A stretch of 34,530 bases of DNA from Synergistaceae bacterium (lineage in GTDB: Bacteria > Synergistota > Synergistia > Synergistales > Aminobacteriaceae). The stretch is taken from assembly GCA_031272035.1 (NCBI GenBank), contig JAISUO010000029.1, positions 1-34,530 of the forward strand, written 5' to 3'. Below, piece after piece: positions 8,244 to 16,673 of this stretch. The notes beneath the pieces were generated by a model. The model did no database searches. It had not been told where the DNA came from and was given only the letters and a program-made list of their open reading frames with translations. Within the stretch, counting starts at the first letter, position 1. Every line of letters begins with the position of its first letter. The translations under genes and the position numbers were made by a program.

Positions 8244-8591
8244 TGATACGACCTTTCCCGTTTCGAGTTTTTCTGGAGAGAGTACTCTCCGGAATCGGCT
8301 CTGTCAATAATGGCCCCGCGCCTTCGCGGATCAGGCCGTTCGGGCCGCGGCAGGGGCAAAGATCCTGCCGGCCCCCTTCGAACCGGCGCAGAAATCCCTC
8401 CGTTTTGGACTTCCATTTCTCGAAGACAGGGTTAAAATATAATTCAATTTGAGGTGTATTTTCGATCCGTCGGATTTGTTGCGGCGCGGCGGGTCTTGGA
8501 GCAGTGGAGATTTTAAAGGCAGATATGTCAGAAATGAAGGGGTTAGAAATGAAAGGGTTAAAAATGGATCGATCAAAGATGGAGGAACGTA
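8244..8591. other. Divergent intergenic region between the ASKHA gene and guaB
   Basis: This 348-bp gene-free stretch holds the minus-strand ASKHA promoter (8279-8307) and a GC-rich middle with short hairpins such as GGCAGG/CCTGCC. Toward guaB there is an isolated TATAAT at 8438-8443 without a good -35. A short imperfect repeat of AGAAATGAAAGGGTT-like units lies at about 8530-8565. GGAGG at 8581-8585 is the guaB ribosome site. I saw no purine-riboswitch fold or PurR box. Confidence 0.5.
8279..8307 (-). promoter_or_regulatory. Promoter of the ASKHA gene overlapped by a palindrome
   Basis: On the minus strand TTGACA (8302-8307), a 17-bp spacer and TACTCT (8279-8284) form a near-consensus promoter about 35 bp before the start codon. 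The perfect 12-bp palindrome GAGAGTACTCTC (8278-8289) covers the -10 box, as a repressor operator would. Confidence 0.6.
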
Positions 8592-10106
8592 ATGGCGTAT
8601 TATTACAGTGAGCCGTCGCGTACATTCGACGAATATCTGTTGATTCCGGGGTATTCGTCGGCGCAGTGCATTCCGGAAAACACCTCTCTCAGGACGCCGG
8701 TGGTCCGTTTTCGAAAAGGGGAAGACCCCGCGCTCTCCATGAACATTCCGCTGGTTTCCGCCATCATGCAGGCCGTCTCCAACGATACGATGGCCATCGC
8801 CCTGGCGAAGGAAGGGGGAATCTCCTTCATCTACGGGTCCCAGTCCGTGGAGCGGCAGGCGGCGATGGTGAGGCGGGTGAAGGACCACAAGGCCGGGTTT
8901 GTCACCAGTGATTCGAATATTCGTCCGGATCAGACTTTGAAGGACGTGCTGCTGCTGAAGGAGAAGACGGGCCATTCTACGGTGGCGGTCACCGACGATG
9001 GAAGCCATAATGGGAAAATGATCGGTATTGTAACGGGGCGGGACTACCGTGTCACCCGCATGGAGCCCTCCACCCCCGTTCATACGTTTATGACTCCTGT
9101 CGAGAAGATAATCTACGCGCCCGAGGGGACTACCCTGAAGGAAGCCAACAACATCATCTGGGAGCATAAACTGAACACCCTGCCTGTGATCAGCGCGGAG
9201 GGGAAACTCGTGGCTCTGGTTTTCCGGAAGGATTACACCTCCAACAAGGAAAATCTGCTGGAGCTCACCGACGCCAGCAAACGCTACGTGGTGGGGGCGG
9301 GGATCAACACCCGGGATTATCAGGAGCGGGTTCCCGCTCTGGTGGAGGCCGGGGCCGACGTGTTGTGCATCGACTCCTCGGAGGGTTTCAGCGAGTGGCA
9401 GAGGCGGACCCTGCAGTTCGTTCGCGACAGGTACGGCGACGAGGTCCGGGTGGGAGGCGGCAACATCGTCGATCGGGATGGATTCCGCTTTCTGGCGGAG
9501 GCCGGGGCCGATTTCGTAAAGGTGGGCATCGGGGGCGGTTCCATCTGCATCACCCGGGAAACGAAGGGGATCGGGCGGGGCCAGGCCACGTCCGTCATTG
9601 AGGTCGCCCGGGCCCGGGACGAGTATTTCGAGGAAAAGGGCATTTACGTTCCCATTTGCTCCGACGGAGGCATCGTTCATGACCATCACATCAGCCTGGC
9701 TCTGGCGATGGGCAGCGATTTCTGCATGTTGGGCCGTTATTTTGCCCGTTTCGACGAAAGCCCCACCAACAGGGTCCTCGTTGGGGGCACTTATATGAAG
9801 GAATACTGGGGAGAAGGGTCGATTCGGGCCCGGAACTGGCAGAGGTACGACACGGGAGGCGTCGAGGGGCTGGCCTTTGAGGAGGGCGTCGATTCCTACG
9901 TCCCCTACGCCGGCAACCTGCACGAGAACCTGAGCGTCTCTTTGCACAAAATCCGTTCCACCATGTGCAACTGCGGGGCCCTCACTCTTCCGGAGTTTCA
10001 GAGGAAGGCCCGTCTCACGCTGGTGTCCCCCTCCAGCCTCGTCGAGGGAGGCCCCCATGACGTCTATCTGAAGGACAACGCGGGACTGCCGTTCCCCCTG
10101 AAGTAA
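8592..10106 (+). CDS. guaB: IMP dehydrogenase
   Basis: A 504-residue full-length IMP dehydrogenase, which oxidises IMP to XMP with NAD+ in the committed step of GMP synthesis. The TIM barrel is interrupted by a CBS-pair (Bateman) module at about residues 100-220. C319 in [10 protein letters not shown] is the catalytic thioimidate cysteine, and the mobile flap carries the general-base pair R418/Y419 in ARNWQRYD. The flap sequence ([17 protein letters not shown]) differs from the E. coli type, but the key residues are kept. The ATG at 8592 is preceded by GGAGG at normal spacing. It is a single-gene unit that converges on the TRAP permease gene; the 69-bp hairpin repeat lies between their stops. 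Confidence 0.95.
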   Translation: MAYYYSEPSRTFDEYLLIPGYSSAQCIPENTSLRTPVVRFRKGEDPALSMNIPLVSAIMQAVSNDTMAIALAKEGGISFIYGSQSVERQAAMVRRVKDHKAGFVTSDSNIRPDQTLKDVLLLKEKTGHSTVAVTDDGSHNGKMIGIVTGRDYRVTRMEPSTPVHTFMTPVEKIIYAPEGTTLKEANNIIWEHKLNTLPVISAEGKLVALVFRKDYTSNKENLLELTDASKRYVVGAGINTRDYQERVPALVEAGADVLCIDSSEGFSEWQRRTLQFVRDRYGDEVRVGGGNIVDRDGFRFLAEAGADFVKVGIGGGSICITRETKGIGRGQATSVIEVARARDEYFEEKGIYVPICSDGGIVHDHHISLALAMGSDFCMLGRYFARFDESPTNRVLVGGTYMKEYWGEGSIRARNWQRYDTGGVEGLAFEEGVDSYVPYAGNLHENLSVSLHKIRSTMCNCGALTLPEFQRKARLTLVSPSSLVEGGPHDVYLKDNAGLPFPLK

Positions 10107-10144
10107 AAACGAAGTAAGTAAAAATAATAGAAGTAAAAAGAATG

Positions 10145-10213
10145 ATTCAAAAACAACAGTACGACCGTGGCCTTTCGAACTGCGGTCGTACTGTTGCTGT
10201 TTTGTGTAAATGG
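10145..10213. repeat. 69-bp hairpin repeat, copy 1 (bidirectional terminator-like)
   Basis: This 69-bp stretch matches 16552-16620 in the same orientation with one difference (10204 G versus 16611 A). Its core is a perfect 14-bp stem, CAACAGTACGACCG (10154-10167) with CGGTCGTACTGTTG (10183-10196), around a 15-nt loop containing TTCGAA. TTTT follows on the plus strand and TTTTT on the minus strand. It sits between the convergent ends of guaB and the TRAP permease gene, so it can terminate both. Confidence 0.85.
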
Positions 10214-10233
10214 CTTTTGACTTCAAATTGGTA

Positions 10234-12153
10234 TTATTCACTCTTCTTCTTTGAATCAGGCTTATTTTTTATTACCTGACTGGCAACAACAGATGTGAAC
10301 AGGGCCAATCCGATAAAATCCGTTATTAACCCCGGTATGATCAGCAGAATAGAAGCAATAAGTGAAACGAGACGACCCAATAACCCTATGCTGGACAGCA
10401 GGTATCCTTCTGCGGCGCAGGCTAAAGCGAATATGCCGATAAGCGCTGAAATAATCACTGAAACCATGTCAAACAGGGTGTAGGATCCCTCAAACAGAAG
10501 AACAGGAGAATAGGCAAAAATGATAGGAACCAGAAATCCTGCGATACCCAGTCTTAAACCGGTTAAAGCCACTTTATTTGGGTTGCAGTCAGCGATGCCC
10601 GCCGCAGTGAAGGAGGCCAGAGCTACAGGAGGAGTCAGATTCGACATGATCGCATAATACAGGACGAACATATGCGCAGCGACAGGGGGGACTTTCAACG
10701 TGATCAGAGCGGGCGCCGCCATAACTGCAGCGGTAATGTAACAGGCGGCAAGAGGCAGTCCCATCCCCAAAATCAGACAGGCCACCATTGTAAGAATCAG
10801 TGCTAACCACAGTTGCCCATTGGCTGCCGCCACGATATTCCCAACGATCATGGTTCCGAGCCCCGTCATCGATGTGACGCCCACAACGATCCCTACAACG
10901 CTGCAGGTAATGGCGGCAACCAGGGACGCAAAAGCTCCTTCGCGAAGTGCCAGAAACAATTTTGGCAAAGAAAGTCGCGTCTCCTTTCGCAGCCCCGAAA
11001 TGAGGATGGTGAGTATAATTCCCCAAAATCCAGCAAAAAGAGGGGTATATCCCATCGAGAGAACCACGATCAGCAACAGCAATGGAATTGCCAGGTGTCC
11101 TCTGGTGTATAAAACATGTTTTAACGAAGGCAATTGATCTTTTGGCAAACCGTCCAGTCGCAGCCGTTTCGCTTCCAGGTGGAGCATGACATAAATAGAG
11201 AAATAATAAAGAAGGGCTGGAATGAGTGCCGCAAGGATCACTCTGGAGTAGGGAATGCCGAGCAGTTCGGCCATGATAAAAGCAGCTGAGGCCATGACGG
11301 GCGGCATAATTCCTCCTCCGCTGGAAGCGACTGCTTCGACTGCTCCCGCGAACTCCGGTTTATAACCTATTCGCTTCATAAGCGGGATAGTTATTGTCCC
11401 GGTAGTGGCCACATTTGCGACAGCACTTCCGCTGATTGTCCCCATTAAGCCGCTTGCGATGACGGCAACCTTTCCAGGCCCTCCTGGACGATGCCCCGCA
11501 AAAGCCATTGAAACATCGTTGAAAAATTCGGAAGATCCATTTTCTCCCAGAAAAGCTCCGAACAGGATAAATAAAAATACAAACGTGGCTGAAACCCCTA
11601 ATACTGTTCCGAAGATGCCGGTGTCGGTATAAAAAATTTGGTAAACGATTCGCCTGGCAGAAAAAGGAACGATTTTGAAACTGCCGGGGAACCAATTGCC
11701 GTAATGGGCGTACAGTAAAAAACAAATTGAAAGAACGACGAGAGGCCACCCGGCGGCCCTTCGAGTTGCTTCCAACACAAGAATGATTCCGACGACCGCC
11801 ACAGAATAATCAAATACGCTCACTCGCGAAACACCTATCGAAAACAGCTTGTAGCGGTATACCATATAAATGGTAATAAAGAGACCCATAAATGCCAGAC
11901 CGACATCATAAACAGCGGGCTTGTCCGGAGCGGGTTTCTTTCTGTTCATCGGAAAACAGAGGAAGGTTAAAAAAAGAACGAAGGCCAGATGATAGCCTCG
12001 AAAGTGGACGGCCTGCAACAAACCGTAACTGTTGAAATACATGTGAAACAAAGACATGAAGATTGCCGCCGTCGTGATTATAAAGGCCCAGGGGCCAGTT
12101 ATTTCCCGTTTTCTTATTCTGACTCGCGAGAATATCTCTTTCAGATCAGACAA
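10234..12153 (-). CDS. TRAP transporter permease, fused 4TM/12TM type (TAXI class)
   Basis: A polytopic protein of about 639 residues that fuses the small (DctQ-like) and large (DctM-like) TRAP subunits, as TAXI-class systems do. Hallmarks are RPGGPGKVAVIASGLMGTISGSAVANVATTG and the GGGIMPPVM loop of the large subunit, with a C-terminal extension of further helices ending in a lysine-rich tail. It uses an ion gradient to import the ligand delivered by the binding protein encoded just upstream. GGGAGGAG lies 9 nt before a TTG at 12153; a GTG ten codons earlier directly abuts the hairpin at 12185-12220 and has no ribosome site, so the TTG is preferred. It is last in the MR-enzyme > TAXI > permease operon. 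Confidence 0.92.
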   Translation of the reverse strand: MSDLKEIFSRVRIRKREITGPWAFIITTAAIFMSLFHMYFNSYGLLQAVHFRGYHLAFVLFLTFLCFPMNRKKPAPDKPAVYDVGLAFMGLFITIYMVYRYKLFSIGVSRVSVFDYSVAVVGIILVLEATRRAAGWPLVVLSICFLLYAHYGNWFPGSFKIVPFSARRIVYQIFYTDTGIFGTVLGVSATFVFLFILFGAFLGENGSSEFFNDVSMAFAGHRPGGPGKVAVIASGLMGTISGSAVANVATTGTITIPLMKRIGYKPEFAGAVEAVASSGGGIMPPVMASAAFIMAELLGIPYSRVILAALIPALLYYFSIYVMLHLEAKRLRLDGLPKDQLPSLKHVLYTRGHLAIPLLLLIVVLSMGYTPLFAGFWGIILTILISGLRKETRLSLPKLFLALREGAFASLVAAITCSVVGIVVGVTSMTGLGTMIVGNIVAAANGQLWLALILTMVACLILGMGLPLAACYITAAVMAAPALITLKVPPVAAHMFVLYYAIMSNLTPPVALASFTAAGIADCNPNKVALTGLRLGIAGFLVPIIFAYSPVLLFEGSYTLFDMVSVIISALIGIFALACAAEGYLLSSIGLLGRLVSLIASILLIIPGLITDFIGLALFTSVVASQVIKNKPDSKKKSE

Positions 12154-12184
12154 CAGAATCTTCTCCTCCCTGTTTCTAAACACA

Positions 12185-12220
12185 GAACAGGCTTCTTAAA
12201 CGGATCCCTGAAGCCTGTTC
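12185..12220 (-). other. Intercistronic hairpin between the TAXI and permease genes
   Basis: GAACAGGCTTC (12185-12195) and GAAGCCTGTTC (12210-12220) form a perfect 11-bp stem with a 14-nt loop just after the TAXI stop codon. No T-run follows on the minus strand. It probably protects the upstream mRNA end, or causes partial attenuation, so that more binding protein than permease is made. Confidence 0.6.
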
Positions 12221-12255
12221 ATCCAAAATTTAATTAGGTTTACTTCAGGCCTTTC

Positions 12256-13266
12256 TTATTTGTCTTTCCAGACGCCACGCTCCCTGTAATAGCGAATAGC
12301 ACCTTCACAGAAAGGAATTGACGTTCCCGTGACCGCATTTTCAACGGTGAGGTATTTTGCGGCTACGGCATGAGCGGCTTCCAGCGCGGGAGTGTTCTCA
12401 AATATTTGTTTCGTAAGCTGATAGGTTGTTTCATCATCCAGAGAATCAGATACCAACATGACATTGCTGGTACTGATCACAAGCAGGTCATTGGGCTGAT
12501 TCTGGTAAGTATTGGCTTTGAGGGTATGAGGAAAATATGCTTTGCTTTTGTGCGCCGTCACTTTGTCCTGCTGCTCTTTCGTCAAACCGATAATTTCAAA
12601 ATCGCCGGTGGACAGCAAATCCATTACCGAAGATGCGGGTGGGAGACTGTTGTTCCAGGCTGCGTCCGCCTGACGATTTTTCAGAACGTCCGCGCCTTCG
12701 GTGTAATTCATGAAGACGGGAATGCTGTTGGGTTTATGCTCAGGATCGTTTTCACGGAAAAAAATCCCCAGTTCTCCCAATACTTCATAAGCGTTCACTT
12801 CAGTTCCACTTTTGGTCGCGCCGACGATAATTCTTTTGCCCTCCAGGTCGCTGATTTTGCTGATTCCTTTCCTGGAAACGATGTGTTGAACGTTGGGCCA
12901 CAAAACCGTCAGTACTTTGTAGTTGTCGATTTTATTGTTCGCATACTGAGCTTCTCCGAAATAGGCTTTTTTGGCTATATCTTCAATGCAGATAGCCATT
13001 TGAATTTCGCCTTCGTTCAGCATTTCGATATTGTCTACTGTGCCTCCCGAAGACATGGCCGAGGAAGTCATCCCGGGAATTGTTTTGGAAAACAATGCTC
13101 CCATCGCGACTCCCACAGGATAATACGTACCGCCTAAGCTGCCTGTGCCTATTTTGACGAAAATTTCTTTAGCTTCCGCCACCCCGGCGGTTTCCGTCAG
13201 GAGCACCGAAGCACCGAAAATGAATCCCACGAGCCACAAAACACACATAAACTTTTTGAAACGCAT
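12256..13266 (-). CDS. TAXI-family TRAP transporter solute-binding protein
   Basis: A 336-residue secreted protein: a signal peptide of about 30 residues (MRFKKF, a hydrophobic core, then AEAKE) followed by the TAXI domain, opening with VKIGTGSLGGTYYPVGVAMG and containing SSGGTVDNIEML. TAXI proteins capture ligands, often glutamate, 2-oxoglutarate or other acids, for TRAP permeases. The ATG at 13266 is used because GAGGAGGG sits 6 nt before it; the frame stays open 18 codons upstream without a ribosome site. Its permease is encoded next. The 148-bp gap upstream may hold an additional weak promoter (TTGCCA, 19 bp, TATAAA). The ligand is presumably the substrate, or a precursor, of the enolase-superfamily enzyme encoded upstream. 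Confidence 0.92.
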   Translation of the reverse strand: MRFKKFMCVLWLVGFIFGASVLLTETAGVAEAKEIFVKIGTGSLGGTYYPVGVAMGALFSKTIPGMTSSAMSSGGTVDNIEMLNEGEIQMAICIEDIAKKAYFGEAQYANNKIDNYKVLTVLWPNVQHIVSRKGISKISDLEGKRIIVGATKSGTEVNAYEVLGELGIFFRENDPEHKPNSIPVFMNYTEGADVLKNRQADAAWNNSLPPASSVMDLLSTGDFEIIGLTKEQQDKVTAHKSKAYFPHTLKANTYQNQPNDLLVISTSNVMLVSDSLDDETTYQLTKQIFENTPALEAAHAVAAKYLTVENAVTGTSIPFCEGAIRYYRERGVWKDK

Positions 13267-13414
13267 AATATTCCCTCCTCGTAGAATAAGTTTATTGGAA
13301 GTCAAACCTGATTCTGGCAAACTTCCAGATAAAGATTTGTTGTTTCCCCCTCAATATTTATAAACTGAGGTCCGCGTCCTTTGGCAAATCGCGACGTTAT
13401 TGACGACTTTTCTG

Positions 13415-14548
13415 TTACACTTTTTTTACGGTGAACTTTTCCCTCAGAACAGGATCGATTTTCAGGCCCAAACCCGGGCTCTCCGGCGCGGTGACGAATC
13501 CATTCCGGGGTTCCTGGATCGTTGCCGGTTCGACGAAGAGTTCGGAAAGAAAAGTTTGCAAATACTGCTCTTTTGGGAAATATTCCATCATAGGCGCGTT
13601 GGATGTAGCCGCGATTAGCGATACATGTACCTCCTGCACGGCGTGATTGAGGCATGGCATGTGGAACGCTTCGGCAAAATGAGCGACTTTCATATACTCG
13701 GTGATTCCGCCTACCCTTGTTACATCCGGCTGCACTACGTTGACCGCCTTGTTGATAATAAGGTCCTTGAAACCGTATTTCGTATATTCATTTTCGCCAG
13801 CGGCAATCGGGATGGGACTTTTTGCTGTAAGCTCGATAAAACCTTCCAGATCATCCGGCTTGACAGGCTCTTCCAGCCAATAGATATGGTATTTTTCCAC
13901 ATCCCGGGCGAAACGGAGCGCCGTGCTGAAGTCCCAGGCTTCATTTGCGTCGATCAGCAGGTCGATCTCATCGCCTATGGTTTTACGGACCGCGGCGACA
14001 CGTTCGACGTCAAGACCCGGGTTTTTCCCGACTTTCATTTTGACGGCGGTGAACCCTTTTTTTACGTAACTCGATATTTCTTTCGTCAATTTTTCCAGAT
14101 CATTTTCCGCGTTGTAAAACCCGCCGGAGGCGTAAACGCGGACTTTATTCGAGTAACCCCCCAACAGGCGGTACACGGGCAGGCCTGCCTTTTTTCCCAA
14201 AAGATCCCATAACGCGATATCCACGGCGCTAATGGCCCGCAATGTCGCTCCTCGTCGTCCGAAGCGGGTCGTTCCTCCATACATGTCCGCCCAAAGCCGG
14301 TCGATTGTGAGCGGATCTCTTCCGATTACAGTGGGACGCAGGGCGTCAGAAACGATCGTATTGATGACGGGAATTTCGCTTCCGTGAGCCACTCCCAGTC
14401 CTGTTATGAATCCGAGTCCCGTTAGACCCTCGTCGGTATCGATCTCCACCAGTAAGACATCCCGTCCCTTGATGCTTCTGGCAGCGTCTGCAATGATTTC
14501 CGGAAACGGGCAAAAAAGAACTGTAGTCTTCAAATCGGTGATTTTCAA
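13415..14548 (-). CDS. Mandelate-racemase-type enolase superfamily enzyme
   Basis: A 377-residue enolase-superfamily enzyme with a capping domain and a TIM barrel. The catalytic set aligns with Pseudomonas putida mandelate racemase at nearly constant offset: K170-x-K172 (AVKMKVG; K164/K166), metal ligands D200, E226 and E252 (D195, E221, E247), the D275/H302 dyad (D270/H297) and E322 (E317). It therefore belongs to the MR subgroup, which racemises 2-hydroxy acids or dehydrates acid sugars, rather than the muconate-cycloisomerase subgroup. The substrate is not predictable by eye. It is first in the operon with the TAXI-TRAP transporter and is read divergently from the PrpR_N-type regulator gene. 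A GGAGGA ribosome site precedes the ATG at 14548. Confidence 0.9.
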   Translation of the reverse strand: MKITDLKTTVLFCPFPEIIADAARSIKGRDVLLVEIDTDEGLTGLGFITGLGVAHGSEIPVINTIVSDALRPTVIGRDPLTIDRLWADMYGGTTRFGRRGATLRAISAVDIALWDLLGKKAGLPVYRLLGGYSNKVRVYASGGFYNAENDLEKLTKEISSYVKKGFTAVKMKVGKNPGLDVERVAAVRKTIGDEIDLLIDANEAWDFSTALRFARDVEKYHIYWLEEPVKPDDLEGFIELTAKSPIPIAAGENEYTKYGFKDLIINKAVNVVQPDVTRVGGITEYMKVAHFAEAFHMPCLNHAVQEVHVSLIAATSNAPMMEYFPKEQYLQTFLSELFVEPATIQEPRNGFVTAPESPGLGLKIDPVLREKFTVKKV

Positions 14549-14617
14549 GAGAAATTCCTCCTAATGAATACGTACTAAAATAGAACACTATTTTGCACAG
14601 TTCGGAGATATTTTTTG

Positions 14618-14645
14618 ATTATAATGGGCATATTTATAAAAACAA
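14618..14645 (-). promoter_or_regulatory. Candidate promoter of the MR-TAXI-TRAP operon
   Basis: On the minus strand TTGTTT (14640-14645), a 16-bp spacer and TATAAT (14618-14623) lie about 70 bp before the start codon. The 194-bp divergent region also holds an AGAACA (14583-14588) and TGTTCT (14665-14670) pair in inverted orientation, which could bind the divergent regulator. No -24/-12 sigma54 promoter (TGGC-N8-TGC) was found on either strand. Confidence 0.4.
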
Positions 14646-14742
14646 TACTAAATTGTCTAAAAAATGTTCTATAATGAAACATATTTTGGCGATTATTTCA
14701 CTAAGAACTTTTTTCACATATGACAGACAAAGGAAAACAGTA

Positions 14743-16536
14743 ATGGATAAACTTAAACTGTTGGGAATCGCGCCTTACCCCGGAATGAAGGAATTGATGC
14801 AAAACATCGCGGAACAGCGGGACGATGTGGAGCTGGTCGTCTTTGAAGGCGATCTGGAGAAAGGACTGGAAATTGCCGTCCAACATCAAAAGGAGGGCTT
14901 TTCGGGTATTTTATCGAGAGGAGAAACAGCGACGATAATTCGAGAAAAAGTCGGTATTCCCGTTTTTGAAATCACTATTTCCGTATATGACATATTGAGC
15001 GCGATTCGTTTGGCTCAGGGATATAACGACAGATTCGCCGTGGTGGGATTTCCGAACTATACAAAGCGGGTTCGGACGCTCTGCGAACTTTTGCGATACG
15101 AAGTGACAATCGTAACTCTGAAAGATTCCAAAGAAGTGATCCCTTGTCTCAAAAATCTCAAGAAAACAGGTTATTCTCTGATTCTGGGTGGGATGTCTGT
15201 TGCAACGCTGGCGAAGCGTATGGGAATCAGCAGCATCCTCATCATTTCCGGCCGCGAAAGCATCGAATCCGCTATAGATCACGCATTGGAACTGGAAACC
15301 GTGCGGAAAAAAGACAGACAGATGATCAGTTTTCTCAACGCTCTGTTGAACTCACGCAAAGAGAGAATTGTCGCGTTTCGGGATAATGGCGAAACAGTTT
15401 GTGCTTTTCCTGGTTCTTCCCTGGTGGAGAACATACCTGATGATGTCCTTGCGTTTATGAAAAAGATGATCGCGTCAGTTTTAGATGGAGTGAAATGCAG
15501 AAAAGTCATGAAAAGGAAAAATGGGGAACATTTAATCCTGGAAGGAGAACATTTTCTGACGCAGGGAGAATCCTGTTTTGCGTTTGCAGCTTCTGAATTT
15601 TCTCCGTCTCCTTCTTTTGAGGATACCAGGGGAGTTGTTTATTTCAATCGAGAAGACCTCCTTAAAAACGTCGATACAGTTTTCAGCAACAGCAATTTTA
15701 TCAGTAAAGTCACGGAAACAATCAATAAATTCAGCAGGACGGATATCCCTGTCCTGATCACCGGAGAGCCTTCTGTCGGGAAAGATAAAACGGCTATGGC
15801 TCTTTATGTGAACAGCCGTTGGAACGACAATCCTTTGGTTTTCGTCAACTGTGAAGTCATTACAGCCAGGAAATGGAATCATTTGCTGTCAGGCCCTGAT
15901 TCCCCTTTATCGGACAGAGGGCTCACCGTTTACTTTAGAAATATCGACAGTCTTGACGCGAATCAAAGTAAAACCCTGATTCGTCGCCTTCAGGAGAGCA
16001 GTGCGCTGAAAAATAATCGTTTGATTTTTTCCTGTCAGACTCGCCCCGATTTCCCGGAGGAACATCCTTTTTTCGTATTTCTTCAGCGCGAAATTGCCTT
16101 TCTCTCAATTCGGCTGCCGCCACTTCGAGAAAGAGTAGATGACCTGCCCAATCTTTGCAGTTTATACATCAGTGAAATCAACATCGCGAGCGGAAAGCAA
16201 ATAGTCGGCCTGACTGCAGAGGCCCTGGCGCTGATGCAAAAATTTGACTGGGAATACAATTTGAGGCAGCTGAAAAGAGTTTTGACCCGTGTGATTGTTT
16301 TGAACGAAGGGCCGTATATTGAAATCGAGGCAATTTCGGAAGCTCTGAAAATGGAAGGAAACAGTCGTATAAATGTGCAAAACCTGGATCTGAGCGGTTC
16401 TCTTGAGAAAATCACCAGTAATATCGTGCATGTCGTATTGCGCGAGGAAAAGATGAATCAATCGAAGACGGCGCGTCGCCTTGGAATCAGCAGAAGCACA
16501 CTCTGGCGTATTATGCACGGTGCTTCGAAAAGCTGA
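14743..16536 (+). CDS. PrpR_N-type regulator with degenerate sigma54 AAA+ domain
   Basis: A 597-residue protein in three parts. Residues about 1-190 are a PrpR_N sensor (opening LGIAPYPGMKELM, with SRGETATIIRE). A linker follows. An AAA+ domain occupies about 310-545 and a Fis-type helix-turn-helix about 555-595 (MNQSKTARRLGISRSTLWR). The AAA+ domain keeps a Walker A-like GEPSVGKDK (341-349) but has TVYFRNID (395-402) where Walker B should be, and no GAFTGA loop: LLSGPDSPLSDRG runs straight across. It should not remodel sigma54 holoenzyme and is more likely a sigma70-type activator or repressor, like TyrR. The ATG at 14743 follows AAAGGA; the frame is open for 50 codons upstream without a ribosome site. 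It is divergent from the MR-TAXI-TRAP operon, its probable target. Confidence 0.87.
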   Translation: MDKLKLLGIAPYPGMKELMQNIAEQRDDVELVVFEGDLEKGLEIAVQHQKEGFSGILSRGETATIIREKVGIPVFEITISVYDILSAIRLAQGYNDRFAVVGFPNYTKRVRTLCELLRYEVTIVTLKDSKEVIPCLKNLKKTGYSLILGGMSVATLAKRMGISSILIISGRESIESAIDHALELETVRKKDRQMISFLNALLNSRKERIVAFRDNGETVCAFPGSSLVENIPDDVLAFMKKMIASVLDGVKCRKVMKRKNGEHLILEGEHFLTQGESCFAFAASEFSPSPSFEDTRGVVYFNREDLLKNVDTVFSNSNFISKVTETINKFSRTDIPVLITGEPSVGKDKTAMALYVNSRWNDNPLVFVNCEVITARKWNHLLSGPDSPLSDRGLTVYFRNIDSLDANQSKTLIRRLQESSALKNNRLIFSCQTRPDFPEEHPFFVFLQREIAFLSIRLPPLRERVDDLPNLCSLYISEINIASGKQIVGLTAEALALMQKFDWEYNLRQLKRVLTRVIVLNEGPYIEIEAISEALKMEGNSRINVQNLDLSGSLEKITSNIVHVVLREEKMNQSKTARRLGISRSTLWRIMHGASKS

Positions 16537-16551
16537 TAATAAGCTGTATAA

Positions 16552-16620
16552 ATTCAAAAACAACAGTACGACCGTGGCCTTTCGAACTGCGGTCGTACTG
16601 TTGCTGTTTTATGTAAATGG
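16552..16620. repeat. 69-bp hairpin repeat, copy 2 (bidirectional terminator-like)
   Basis: This is the second copy of the element at 10145-10213, direct orientation, 68 of 69 bases identical. The stem is 16561-16574 with 16590-16603. It lies between the convergent ends of the PrpR_N-type regulator gene and the TrlF-like gene, the same kind of site as copy 1, and carries U-run-like flanks on both strands. Confidence 0.85.
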
Positions 16621-16673
16621 TTTTATTTCGTGTAAATGAAACAACAGCACAATAATTTTAGAGGTTCCCTCAA

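Noticed and set aside
6723-8246. A 507-codon plus-strand open frame opposite the ASKHA gene
   Set aside because: The minus strand encodes an obvious 2Fe-2S/ASKHA protein with promoter and ribosome site; the plus frame is low-complexity and charge-rich.
8244-8591. Possible purine riboswitch or PurR site before guaB
   Set aside because: I could not find the conserved three-way-junction core or the PurR palindrome; only small GC-rich hairpins are present.
8331-10241. A 636-codon minus-strand open frame opposite guaB
   Set aside because: It covers the whole of guaB in antisense, shows no family motif, has no ribosome site and crosses the hairpin repeat.
10145-16620. Composite transposon interpretation of the 69-bp repeats
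   Set aside because: The repeats are direct, lack terminal inverted ends, no transposase lies inside, and target-site duplications are not visible. A terminator or repeat-family explanation is simpler.
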